44,680 nucleotides of DNA from Firmicutes bacterium UBA5774 (GCA_002418625.1 DIEM01000005.1:1-44680), one strand, 5' to 3'. Positions 24,704 to 33,167 are shown, counted from the first letter of the stretch. Made by a program: numbers and translations. The notes: a model not told the origin generated them from the letters alone.

Positions 24704-26536
24704 TCAAAACTCCTTGTACTTGCTTTTTTTCGTATAGCTCGTGTGCAGCAGCTCATGGGAATAGTGTCCAAGAGGCTTGCCGAGGAAATCTTCGTACAGC
24801 TTTGTGATATAAGGATTATCGTGGGATTTTCGAAGCGTCTTTGATTCATCCTCATCATACAGCGCCTGTATGCGCTTCATTCGGACCGCGTCATTCGTCA
24901 TCCTTGGCTGCCCGCCGCCGCTGATGCAGCCGCCCGGGCAACCCATGACCTCGATGAAATGATACGGGCTTTCACCGCGCTTGATTTCGTCCATCAGATG
25001 GCCGGCACCGACCAGGCCGCTGGTGGCGGCGATCTTGACCGTGACACCGTTCAGGAACGACCATTCGCTCTTGGCGTCCTCAATGGTGAATTCGGCGGAC
25101 TTGATGCGTTCGAGTCCCTGGATCGGCTTGACATGCAGCTGGTCGAACGGCAGAGGCCTGCCTGTCACGATTTCATAAACGGTCCTCAGCGCCGCCTCCA
25201 TGACACCGCCCGACACACCGAATATATCAGCCGCACCAGTCGAAAGGCCGAGCGGATTATCATATTCCGTATCCGCCAAATTGCAAAAATCGATGCCGAA
25301 ATCCTTGATCATCCTGCCAAGCTCCCTTGTCGTCAATACGGCGTCGACGTTGGGCACCCCGTTATTCTGCATTTCAGGCCTTGTGATCTCATATTTCTTG
25401 GCGGTGCACGGCATGATCGACACAACGAAAATATCCTTTGGATCCTTGCCGATCCTATCGGCAAAATAGCTCTTGCACAGCGAGCCCATCATCATATGGG
25501 GGGACTTGCAGGAGGAAAGATGACCAATCTGAGCCGGGTAATAATGCTCAATGAAATTGATCCAGCCCGGACTGCAGCTTGTCATCATCGGAAGCACAGG
25601 TTCTTTTCTCGTGGCGCTGAAGCCGGTCTTCGCCAGTTGCTCGTCACTGATCAGCCCTTTTAAGTAAAAATACTGCACCAGCCGGCTGAGCAATTCAGTT
25701 CCTTCTTCAATAATCGTCAGGTCGGCGGCAAAATTCGTGTCAAATACATAATCGAATTTCATTTCCCTGAGCGCGCTGGTCATTTTGCCGGTGACCCGAG
25801 TGCCGGGCTCGTAGCCGAATTCTTCGCCCAAAGCCGCCCGGACTGCCGGCGCCGTCTGTACAATGACAACCTTATCCGGATCCTGCAACGCTTTCAGGAC
25901 AGGCTGGATCCCATCGCGTTCTTTCAACGCGTCGACCGGACACACAGTCGTACATTGACCGCAATAGGTACAAGCCGACTCCCCGAGCGGGAGATTTCCG
26001 CCCGGGCTCACGACGGAAGCGAATCCTCTGAACTGTGTGTTCAGGATGCCTACACCCTGCACTTCGTTGCAGGTCGTCACGCATCGCTTGCAGAGGATGC
26101 ATTTCGATGCGTCCCTGACGATGGATGGTGATGTGTCGTCAATATATTCCTTGGATTTTTCCCCCTCAAAACGGGATTCGGAGATCTGTATCAATTCACC
26201 GAGCTTCTGGAACTCACAGCTCTGATTTCTCGAGCACTGCAGGCATTCCCTCGGATGATCCGACAGCATCAGTTCATATAAAACCTTGCGCGCATCCCGG
26301 ACTCTTTTTGAATTGGTCTGGATCACCATGCCCTCGCGGACCGGCGTTATGCAGGACGCCTGAAGGTTTTTCTGGCCTTCCAGCTCCACGACGCAGATCC
26401 TGCAGGATCCGAATTTATGGACACCTTCCAGATAACACATTGTCGGGATCAGGATCCCGTTTTCCCTGGCTGCTTCGAGTATGGTCATGCCTTCTGCCGC
26501 GCTGATGTCTTTACCGTTGATTTTCAAGTTTATCAT
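24704..26536 (-). CDS. hydA: [FeFe]-hydrogenase catalytic subunit, HydA of a bifurcating HydABC type
   Basis: Catalytic subunit of a cytoplasmic multimeric [FeFe]-hydrogenase, 610 residues. Clusters in order: plant-type [2Fe-2S] (Cys 34, 45, 48 and 62), His/Cys [4Fe-4S] (H94, then CLQCSRNQSC), two [4Fe-4S] (CILCKRCVTTC and CTYCGQCTTVC), then the H-cluster motifs TSCSPGW (319-325), MPCTAKKYE (375-383) and MGCPGGC (531-537). The first motif has Ser322 where CpI-type enzymes have the proton-relay Cys. GGAGGTGA precedes the ATG. Genes hydB and hydC lie upstream in one operon, as in NAD-linked bifurcating enzymes, which oxidise ferredoxin and NADH together to make H2 or do the reverse. Confidence 0.93.
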   Translation of the reverse strand: MINLKINGKDISAAEGMTILEAARENGILIPTMCYLEGVHKFGSCRICVVELEGQKNLQASCITPVREGMVIQTNSKRVRDARKVLYELMLSDHPRECLQCSRNQSCEFQKLGELIQISESRFEGEKSKEYIDDTSPSIVRDASKCILCKRCVTTCNEVQGVGILNTQFRGFASVVSPGGNLPLGESACTYCGQCTTVCPVDALKERDGIQPVLKALQDPDKVVIVQTAPAVRAALGEEFGYEPGTRVTGKMTSALREMKFDYVFDTNFAADLTIIEEGTELLSRLVQYFYLKGLISDEQLAKTGFSATRKEPVLPMMTSCSPGWINFIEHYYPAQIGHLSSCKSPHMMMGSLCKSYFADRIGKDPKDIFVVSIMPCTAKKYEITRPEMQNNGVPNVDAVLTTRELGRMIKDFGIDFCNLADTEYDNPLGLSTGAADIFGVSGGVMEAALRTVYEIVTGRPLPFDQLHVKPIQGLERIKSAEFTIEDAKSEWSFLNGVTVKIAATSGLVGAGHLMDEIKRGESPYHFIEVMGCPGGCISGGGQPRMTNDAVRMKRIQALYDEDESKTLRKSHDNPYITKLYEDFLGKPLGHYSHELLHTSYTKKSKYKEF

Positions 26537-26556
26537 CTGATCTCACCTCCTCCCGA

Positions 26557-29500
26557 CTATATGCGTCTGTCGCATCTCAGGCATCTCATGGCTTCCGCGA
26601 TGGCGTTCAGCCTGTGGAATCCCTTCGACACCTCCCTGAAATTATGCTTTCTCTCTTCGACACTGAGATATTCCATGGCAAACCGCTCGTGTTCATCCAC
26701 TTCTGAATCGTCAATGATCATTGGGATGTCGATCGGCTCGCCTTTATTCAATATGCCTTTGCCGCCCAGATATAAGTCCATGGATGCGGCGGCCGCCTTG
26801 CCGTCGGCAATGGCCGTGATAACGACATCCGAACCCCTTACAACGTCTCCTCCGGCGAATACGCCGGGCATGGACGTCATTCTGGTGTCCGGATCAACGA
26901 TAAAGGTTCCCATCGGTGTCGCCTCCACCTCGTCTTTTCTGACAAACGGCAGATCAGAATATTGGCTTACGGCAGGTATGACATGATCTACATCCATCGT
27001 GAATTCCGAACCTTCGATCCTGACCGGCTTTTTGCGGCCATCGCTGTCAAATCCGGACAACTCCATCCGATAGCATCGCACCTGCTCGACCTTGTCTTTT
27101 CCGGCGAATTCGATCGGCGCCACCAATTCGTGAATGATGACTCCTTCTTCAATGGCCTCCTCGATCTCGCGCTTATCGGCAGGCATGTCCTCAATAGTCC
27201 TGCGGTACAGAATATGAACTTCGTCAGCACCCTTCCTGATGGCGACCCTGGCCGTGTCAAACGCTGTGCTTCCGCCCCCGATGACCGCTATCACCCCGCC
27301 AAGATCAACTTCCTTGCCGAGATTGACATCCTTGAGAAGATCGAAGCCGTGATAGACACCAGGCAGTTTTTCTCCCTCGACCCCTACCTTTCTCGACAGC
27401 TGTGCGCCGGTCGAAATGAACAAGGCATCGTGCCGCATCCTCAGCTCGTTGAATGAGACATCCTTCCCGACCTCGATATCCGTAATGATTTGGATACCGA
27501 CCTGCTTAATCGTATCGATTTCCTTTTTCAGGATCTCCTTGGGAAGACGGTATTCGGGAATGCCGAAAACCAGAACGCCTCCGGCAACCGGCTGGGCTTC
27601 ATAGACTGTCACGTCATAGCCTAGACGTCCAAGATAATAAGCGCATGTAAGCCCTGAAGGACCTGCGCCGATGATGCCGACGGATTTTCCGTTCTTGGGG
27701 AATACCAGATCCATGAAAGGCTCATTGCTTTTCAGGACCTCGTCCGCCGCATAACGCTTCAGATCGCAGATCGAAACCGGTTCATCAAGCTGGCCTCTTC
27801 TGCATTTATATTCGCACGGGTGGGTGCAGACTCGTCCGCACACCGACGGCAGCGGATTCTCCTGCCTGATGAGGTTATAGGCGTCCTTGACGCGTCCCGC
27901 TGCTATAAGCGCCAGATAGCCCGGGACATTGACGTTGGCCGGACAAGCGTTCTCGCACGGCGATATGAAAAGTTCCGAGCAGACGCCCGCACGGCAATAC
28001 TTATATTTTATATGCTCGATGTATTCTTCCCGAAAATACTTGATCGTGCTCAGCACCGGATTGGGAGCCGTCTGTCCGAGCCCGCACAGAGCCGTGTCCT
28101 TGATGGTGTTCCCCAGTTCGATCAGAAGATCGATATCCTCCATCTTCCCTTCTCCGCGGGTGATGCGCTCCAGGATCTCCAGCATGCGCTTGGTGCCGAC
28201 CCTGCATGGAACGCATTTCCCGCAGGATTCATCCTGTACGAATTCCATAAAGAATCGCGCCACATCGACCATGCACGTATCCTCGTCCATGGCGATCAAA
28301 CCGCCGGAGCCCATGATTGCTCCCAATTCCACGAGTGAGTCATAATCTATCGGCGTGTTGAGAAACTCCTTGGTCAGGCAGCCTCCGGATGGCCCCCCGG
28401 TCTGGGCGACCTTGAATTTCCTGCCGTTCGGGATTCCTCCGCCGATGCCGAATATTATTTCACCAAGCGTGATGCCCATCGGCACCTCCACAAGCCCGGT
28501 GTTGTTGATATCCCCGGCCAGCGCAAAGACCTTCGTCCCCTTGCTCTTCTCCGTTCCGATCGACGCGAACCACTCCGCGCCTTTAAGCACGATCTGGGAC
28601 ACATTGCCGAGAGTCTCGACATTATTGATCGTCGTAGGCTTCCCAAATAATCCCTCGTCTGCCGGGAATGGCGGCTTCTGCCTCGGTTCCCCCCTCTTCC
28701 CCTCGACAGAACTCATCAGTGCGGTTTCTTCACCGCAGACAAAAGCGCCGGCGCCGATCCTGATTTCAACATCAAAGTCAAAATCACTGCCGAAAATGCC
28801 ATTGCCAAGAATATTTCTCGCTCTGGCTATATCGATGGCATATTCGAGGCCTTGAATCGCAAGAGGATACTCGGCCCTGACATATACATAGCCCTGATTC
28901 GATCCTGTCGCATAGCCCGCGATCGCCATGCCTTCCAGAATGGCATGCGGATTTCCTTCAAGCAGGCTCCTGTCCATGAACGCTCCGGGATCTCCCTCGT
29001 CAGCATTGCAGATAATATATTTTGGGGAACCCTTTGCTTTGGCCGCAATAGCCCATTTGAGCCCGGTAGGGAATCCGCCGCCGCCGCGCCCCCTCAGGCC
29101 CGATCGCTTCACCTCGTCGATGATCTGCTCCGGCGTATATTCTCTGAGCGCTTTTTCTAAAGCGTAGTAGCCGTCGTGATAAATATATTCATCCATGGAC
29201 CGGTAGCTGATCATGCCGCAATCACGCAGCACAAGCTTCTTTTGTCCTTTGAAGAACGCAATATCCTTCATGAGCGGCACGCTTTTGCCGGTATCCCTGT
29301 CCACATAGCAAAGCTCTTCCACGATCTTGTTTTCCAGCAGATGTCTCCTGACGACCTTTTTCATGTCCCCAGGCGTCAGCTTACAATAAAAAACGCCATC
29401 CGGCTGGACCGTCATTCTGGGTCCTACGTCGCAGATCCCGATACATCCGGTCAGTACCAGCTTGACACTGTCAGTCAGGCCTGCGGCTTCTAGCTCAGCC

Positions 29501-29661
29501 TCGAGGGCCTCCCGGACTTCTCCGCAGTTTGCGGAAACACAGCCGGATCCTGAACAAAACAGGATCGTCCTTGCATATTTATTCGATTCCTCTTCAAATT
29601 GCTTCTTGGCCTCATCAAGATCATTAATGCTCAATATAGCCGATCGGTTTTCAATATCCAT
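26557..29661 (-). CDS. hydB: HydB/NuoF-like subunit fused to a GltD/NfnB-like flavoprotein
   Basis: Fusion of 1034 residues. Residues 30-110 form a thioredoxin-like [2Fe-2S] domain (Cys 36, 41, 73, 77). Residues 140-545 are the NuoF/HydB core with GRGGGGFPTG (191-200, FMN/NADH site), SLBB region and the [4Fe-4S] motif CGKCVPC (480-486) plus Cys526. The C-terminal two-cluster ferredoxin usual in HydB is missing. From about 566 a GltD-type module follows: Cys 569, 573, 608, 612, 616 and 620, FAD-binding GAGPSG (665-670), NAD(P)-binding GGGSTA (795-800), and a terminal CLRCD. The frame is continuous, so it is a real fusion. It should add a second pyridine-nucleotide site to the hydrogenase; that consequence is inference. 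Confidence 0.92.
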   Translation of the reverse strand: MDIENRSAILSINDLDEAKKQFEEESNKYARTILFCSGSGCVSANCGEVREALEAELEAAGLTDSVKLVLTGCIGICDVGPRMTVQPDGVFYCKLTPGDMKKVVRRHLLENKIVEELCYVDRDTGKSVPLMKDIAFFKGQKKLVLRDCGMISYRSMDEYIYHDGYYALEKALREYTPEQIIDEVKRSGLRGRGGGGFPTGLKWAIAAKAKGSPKYIICNADEGDPGAFMDRSLLEGNPHAILEGMAIAGYATGSNQGYVYVRAEYPLAIQGLEYAIDIARARNILGNGIFGSDFDFDVEIRIGAGAFVCGEETALMSSVEGKRGEPRQKPPFPADEGLFGKPTTINNVETLGNVSQIVLKGAEWFASIGTEKSKGTKVFALAGDINNTGLVEVPMGITLGEIIFGIGGGIPNGRKFKVAQTGGPSGGCLTKEFLNTPIDYDSLVELGAIMGSGGLIAMDEDTCMVDVARFFMEFVQDESCGKCVPCRVGTKRMLEILERITRGEGKMEDIDLLIELGNTIKDTALCGLGQTAPNPVLSTIKYFREEYIEHIKYKYCRAGVCSELFISPCENACPANVNVPGYLALIAAGRVKDAYNLIRQENPLPSVCGRVCTHPCEYKCRRGQLDEPVSICDLKRYAADEVLKSNEPFMDLVFPKNGKSVGIIGAGPSGLTCAYYLGRLGYDVTVYEAQPVAGGVLVFGIPEYRLPKEILKKEIDTIKQVGIQIITDIEVGKDVSFNELRMRHDALFISTGAQLSRKVGVEGEKLPGVYHGFDLLKDVNLGKEVDLGGVIAVIGGGSTAFDTARVAIRKGADEVHILYRRTIEDMPADKREIEEAIEEGVIIHELVAPIEFAGKDKVEQVRCYRMELSGFDSDGRKKPVRIEGSEFTMDVDHVIPAVSQYSDLPFVRKDEVEATPMGTFIVDPDTRMTSMPGVFAGGDVVRGSDVVITAIADGKAAAASMDLYLGGKGILNKGEPIDIPMIIDDSEVDEHERFAMEYLSVEERKHNFREVSKGFHRLNAIAEAMRCLRCDRRI

Positions 29662-29676
29662 TCATCTTCACTCCCT

Positions 29677-30177
29677 TCATGAATACAGTTTGAGTATCTG
29701 CTGTATCTTATTGGGATTGACCCGCTTGAAAACCTTGTCGTTCACACGGATGGCGGGCGCTAGTCCGCAGGCTCCCATGCAGCGTACGACCTGGAGCGAG
29801 AACTTCATGTCTTCGGTCGTTTCACCCACATCGATCTCCAGGACTTCCTTCAGCTTTTCCAGGATCTTCTTGCCGCCCCTGACATAGCAAGCCGTTCCGA
29901 GACATACGCATACGGTATATTCACCTTTGGGGCTTGTTGAAAAAAATGTGTAAAACGTGACGACACCGCTGACCTTTGAGATCGGAAGATCCATTTTCTC
30001 CGCAATAAAAGTCTGGACCTTATCAGGCAGGTATCCGAAAATAGCCTGGGCCATGTGAAGGATCTGGATCAGATTGCTTTCTCTGCGATGATAATCTTCA
30101 ATGACATCGGCAAGCAGGGCGAATTTTTCCTCTTCGCTCATCTCCTTGCACGAACATTGCTCGACAATCGCTGACAT
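29677..30177 (-). CDS. hydC: HydC/NuoE-like [2Fe-2S] subunit
   Basis: Thioredoxin-fold [2Fe-2S] ferredoxin subunit of about 166 residues. It has an N-terminal helical region, LIQILHMAQAIFGYLPDKV as in NuoE, and the four ligands in CLGTACYVRGG and RCMGACGLAP. It docks on the HydB/NuoF core and passes electrons from FMN. ATG at 30177 follows GGGGGTG by 5 nt; a TTG six codons upstream with GGGAG is an alternative. It is the first gene of hydCBA, downstream of a promoter with FNR-type and Rex-like sites. Confidence 0.93.
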   Translation of the reverse strand: MSAIVEQCSCKEMSEEEKFALLADVIEDYHRRESNLIQILHMAQAIFGYLPDKVQTFIAEKMDLPISKVSGVVTFYTFFSTSPKGEYTVCVCLGTACYVRGGKKILEKLKEVLEIDVGETTEDMKFSLQVVRCMGACGLAPAIRVNDKVFKRVNPNKIQQILKLYS

Positions 30178-30364
30178 GTTGACACCCCCATTCAACTGCT
30201 CCCGTACCAGGCTGAAAACCTGTTTCAGGATAGACGAGTCCCATGATGGCGGCGGCCAATATTAGGTTTTAAAAATCAAGCCATGCAGACCATCATAAAA
30301 CAGCTTCTTGAGCCCGATCACGCCGGTCGATAGATTGAAAAAAGAAACATAGAAATCAACAGTA

Positions 30365-30382
30365 TAGTTTATTTATTAACAA
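30365..30382 (-). promoter_or_regulatory. Rex-like operator of hydCBA
   Basis: Minus strand TTGTTAATAAATAAACTA compared with the Rex consensus TTGTTAA-N4-TTAACAA: the left half is perfect and the right half matches five of seven. It lies at about +1 to +17 of the predicted hyd transcript, suitable for repression when NADH/NAD is low. Confidence 0.5.
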
Positions 30383-30387
30383 ACTAA

Positions 30388-30416
30388 TTTTAACATATAA
30401 CATTGATGCGCATCAA
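30388..30416 (-). promoter_or_regulatory. Promoter of hydCBA
   Basis: Minus-strand TTGATG (30411-30416), 17-nt spacer, TTAAAA (30388-30393). It leaves a leader of about 200 nt before hydC, in which I see no open frame or clear attenuator. Confidence 0.6.
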
Positions 30417-30417
30417 T
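30402..30417. promoter_or_regulatory. FNR/CRP-type palindrome over the hyd -35
   Basis: ATTGATGCGCATCAAT is a perfect 16-bp palindrome containing TTGAT-N4-ATCAA, the consensus for FNR/CRP-family regulators. It covers the -35 element of the hyd promoter, a position more typical of repression or of a class II activator. Confidence 0.6.
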
Positions 30418-30437
30418 AGATACGGCGGAAATGTGGT

Positions 30438-30470
30438 TTGTTTTTTTGAAGGCCATGTTGTTTTTTTGAA
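30438..30470. repeat. Tandem 13-bp repeats upstream of the hyd promoter
   Basis: TTGTTTTTTTGAA occurs at 30438-30450 and again at 30458-30470 (plus strand), exactly 20 nt apart, or two helical turns. The second copy also begins an inverted repeat ATGTTGT/ACAACAT (30455-30480). It lies 20-55 nt upstream of the -35. Possible activator site or UP element. Confidence 0.5.
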
Positions 30471-30528
30471 AATACAACATTACTTTCTCGTTTTTAGCTT
30501 TGATTTTCCCAAATAAAATCAAAGGAAA

Positions 30529-30570
30529 ATGCCCGAAGACCCAAAACGTTTCGTTCAGGACTCCGGGCAT
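30529..30570 (-). terminator. Terminator of the tup operon
   Basis: Minus strand ATGCCCGGAG pairs with CTTCGGGCAT over a loop of about 22 nt, followed by a moderately T-rich stretch. It lies 30 nt after the tupA stop. Confidence 0.65.
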
Positions 30571-30599
30571 CGAATCATACTGATTCACTCAATCCATTA

Positions 30600-31694
30600 T
30601 TATTTAGCGTTCGGTACGAAAATGTATTGTCCGTTCTTGTTCTTGAAATCCTTGATGATCTGCTGCCCTTCTTCTGAAGTAATAAAGTTCACGAAGGCCA
30701 TGGCCGCTTTATAATTGGTATTAGGATATTTCGCCGGATTGACGGCAATAACGCCGTAAGGATTGTACAGCACGGAATCGCCCTGCACCAGCAGCTCGAG
30801 ATTCGGAAGATTGACTTGCATGGTTCCCCAGGTTCCGCTGTCCGTGATTGTATAGCCTCCCATTTCATTGGCCATTGTCAGCGTATCGCCCATTCCCTTG
30901 CCGGTTTCCAGATACCATTTGTCTGTTGCCGCAACAGGTGTTGAACCGGATTTTGTCCAAATCGTCAGCTCCTTGGTATGGGTCCCTGATTTATCCGCTC
31001 TTGAAAGGAATGTGCTCTGTGAATCATAAACTGCCTTGAATGCTTCCACGGCGGATGTCATCCCCTTGATTTTGGCAGGATCGTCTTTGGGTCCGACCAG
31101 CACAAAGAAATTGTACATGACGTCTTTCCTGTTGACGCCCCAGCCATCCGCGATGAATTTGTCTTCAGCGGCGCGGGAATGAACCAGCAGCACATCGGCA
31201 TCCCCTCTCTGCCCCATGGCCATCGCTTCGCCCGATCCAACAGCTACGACTTTTGTTGTCGTTCCGTATTTCGCGTCAAAAATCGGGATCAGCATATCGA
31301 AAAATCCGGTATCCTGGGTGCTGGTCGTTGACGCAAGCACCATGGTCGATCCCTTTTCAGGCATTCCCGGATCGGCGGACGCGGCCGGAGTTGTGACGGC
31401 CGGTGTTGCGGCTGCAACAGCACCGATCTTCGCCAGTTCAGCTTTCGCCCAGGCCTTCTGCCCCGCCGTACCAGCTGCCAGCAGGTTATTCAAATAAAGC
31501 TCCTGATTCGTCATTTGCTCAAACCCGGCCTTTGAAAGCTCATGCAGCGCCCAGGCCTGTTGTCCCTGTGTTCCGGTCTTTGCAAGATTGTTGAGATACA
31601 GTTCCTGGTTCGTTGCCGCAAAGGCAAATCCCACACTAGCGAATACAAGTGCCAGCGCGAGTATTATAGTGAGCGTTTTTCTCATTTTCATCAT
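30600..31694 (-). CDS. tupA: Tungstate ABC transporter substrate-binding protein with N-terminal repeats
   Basis: Extracellular tungstate-binding protein, about 364 residues. A Sec signal peptide (1-26, ending FAFA) is followed by two 34-residue repeats, each starting TNQELYLNNL and containing QxAWAxxELxKxG (about 28-95), then an Ala/Pro/Thr linker, then the TupA domain starting MVLASTTSTQDTGFFD, with the oxyanion-binding TTST and GSGEA. There is no lipobox Cys, unlike many Gram-positive binding proteins. The repeats are not part of TupA as I know it. ATG at 31694 has AAAGGTGG 5 nt upstream. Last gene of tupBCA, under a Moco/Tuco riboswitch. Confidence 0.9.
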   Translation of the reverse strand: MMKMRKTLTIILALALVFASVGFAFAATNQELYLNNLAKTGTQGQQAWALHELSKAGFEQMTNQELYLNNLLAAGTAGQKAWAKAELAKIGAVAAATPAVTTPAASADPGMPEKGSTMVLASTTSTQDTGFFDMLIPIFDAKYGTTTKVVAVGSGEAMAMGQRGDADVLLVHSRAAEDKFIADGWGVNRKDVMYNFFVLVGPKDDPAKIKGMTSAVEAFKAVYDSQSTFLSRADKSGTHTKELTIWTKSGSTPVAATDKWYLETGKGMGDTLTMANEMGGYTITDSGTWGTMQVNLPNLELLVQGDSVLYNPYGVIAVNPAKYPNTNYKAAMAFVNFITSEEGQQIIKDFKNKNGQYIFVPNAK

Positions 31695-31717
31695 TTTTAC
31701 CACCTTTCAAATTTTGA

Positions 31718-32452
31718 TCAGTATACCATGTTTCCGCTGATGAACGCCTGTGTCCTAAGGTCCGAAGGATTGCCGAAAATGTCGCTTCCAGACCCTCTCT
31801 CGATGACCTGTCCGTTCAGCATAAAAACAATATTGTCCGCAAGACGCCTCGCCTGAAACATATTATGCGTGACGATAATGACGGTCGTGCCATATTCCTT
31901 GGCGGCTTTGAGGATCATCTCCTCGATGGCCGAAACATTGGCGGGGTCCAGATTGGCGGTGGGTTCGTCCATAAGGAGCAGATCGGGCCTGATGATCATG
32001 GCCCTGGCGACGGCGACCCTTCCGGCTTCGCCTCCCGAGAGGGTCACGGCCTTCTGCGTCAGCAGCCCGGACAAGCCCATCCAAGAGGCCGCAGCCTCGA
32101 GTCTTTGATCGATCTGTTCCTTTTTCATGTTCCGGACTTTCAATCCATAGGCGATATTCTTGTACACAGTCGTGTTGAACATTGCAGGCTTTTGGAAAAC
32201 CATCGCCATGCGCCTGACGGCGTCAGTCGAATAACTGGCCGTCGCGGAAAATTCTTCGTCCTCGAACAGGATGCTGCCTTCATCGGGCCGTTCAATGCCG
32301 TTGAGCAGCGACAGCAGCGTCGTCTTGCCGGCGCCGCTGGGGCCGATGACCGCTGTGATCTTTCCCGGTTCGATTTCCAGTTCGCCGATGTCCAGCACCA
32401 GTTTTCCCTTGTATGATTTTTTCAGGTTTTTCACCGTCAGCAGGCTGTTCAT
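31718..32452 (-). CDS. tupC: Tungstate ABC transporter ATP-binding protein
   Basis: Cytoplasmic ATPase of the tungstate importer, 244 residues. Walker A is GPSGAGKTT, Q-loop VFQKPAMFN, signature LSGGEAGRVAVARA, Walker B LLLMDEPTANLD, and H-loop VTHNM. The Asp-Asn-Leu pattern after Walker B and the GGEAGR signature resemble TupC-type and phosphate/molybdate-family ATPases. The ATG overlaps the stop of the permease (ATGA), implying translational coupling, with GGAGG 5 nt upstream. It is followed 23 nt later by tupA. Confidence 0.92.
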   Translation of the reverse strand: MNSLLTVKNLKKSYKGKLVLDIGELEIEPGKITAVIGPSGAGKTTLLSLLNGIERPDEGSILFEDEEFSATASYSTDAVRRMAMVFQKPAMFNTTVYKNIAYGLKVRNMKKEQIDQRLEAAASWMGLSGLLTQKAVTLSGGEAGRVAVARAMIIRPDLLLMDEPTANLDPANVSAIEEMILKAAKEYGTTVIIVTHNMFQARRLADNIVFMLNGQVIERGSGSDIFGNPSDLRTQAFISGNMVY

Positions 32453-33150
32453 GCGCTCCTCCCGTAATTCCTGAGCATTTCAAGCACACCGTTGACAACG
32501 AACGACATGATGAGCAGGATGATGCCGAGGGCAAGGGCTGTCTGGAATTCCCCCATGCCCTTCTGGAGGGCGATGGCGGTCGTCATCACACGTGTCTGGT
32601 ACCTAATGTTTCCACCGACCATCATGACTGCTCCGACCTCAGCCAGCAGCCTTCCGAATACGACGATCGTAGCGGAATACAGACTGAATCTTGCTTCCCG
32701 GATGACCGTCAGAGCTGTCTGGAAAGGCGTGGCCCCCAAGCTGGCCGACGTCAGCTTGACCAGTTTGTCGACATTGACGATCGCAGTGAACGTGAGGCCG
32801 GTCATAAGCGGCAGCGCAAGCAGGAACTGAGCGACGATCATTGCAAACGGCGTAAATAAAAGCCGATGATCGCCAACCAGTCCGGTCTGGTTCGAAAACA
32901 GCACGTACACCGTCAGGCCGACAACGACGGGAGGCAGGCTCATAAACGAGTTGATGATGTTCATAATGATTGCCTTGCCCTTGAAATCGTTCATGGCCAG
33001 CAGCACGCCAAACGGAATGCCGCACAAAGCCGCAAAAAACAATGCGGTCAGGGTAACGCGCAATGACATGAAAATGATCCCGTACAATTCCGGTTCAAAG
33101 GAGACCAGCATATTGAAAGCTTCTTTAAAAGTATCGCCGATGAAAGTAAT
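32449..33150 (-). CDS. tupB: Tungstate ABC transporter permease
   Basis: Membrane subunit of the tungstate importer, about 233 residues with five or six helices. The EAA-like loop is in KLTSASLGATPFQTALTVIREAR, and SLPPVVVGLTVYVLFS is typical of the family. The start is a problem: no ATG, GTG or TTG is correctly spaced from the strong GGGGGTG at 33156-33162, but an ATT lies 5 nt after it (33150) and gives the expected length. ATGs further upstream lie inside the riboswitch terminator; the next ATG downstream is 33111 with only a weak AAAGAAG. I favour an AUU start. Confidence 0.8.
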   Translation of the reverse strand: MTFIGDTFKEAFNMLVSFEPELYGIIFMSLRVTLTALFFAALCGIPFGVLLAMNDFKGKAIIMNIINSFMSLPPVVVGLTVYVLFSNQTGLVGDHRLLFTPFAMIVAQFLLALPLMTGLTFTAIVNVDKLVKLTSASLGATPFQTALTVIREARFSLYSATIVVFGRLLAEVGAVMMVGGNIRYQTRVMTTAIALQKGMGEFQTALALGIILLIMSFVVNGVLEMLRNYGRSA

Positions 33151-33167
33151 AATGACACCCCCTATAA

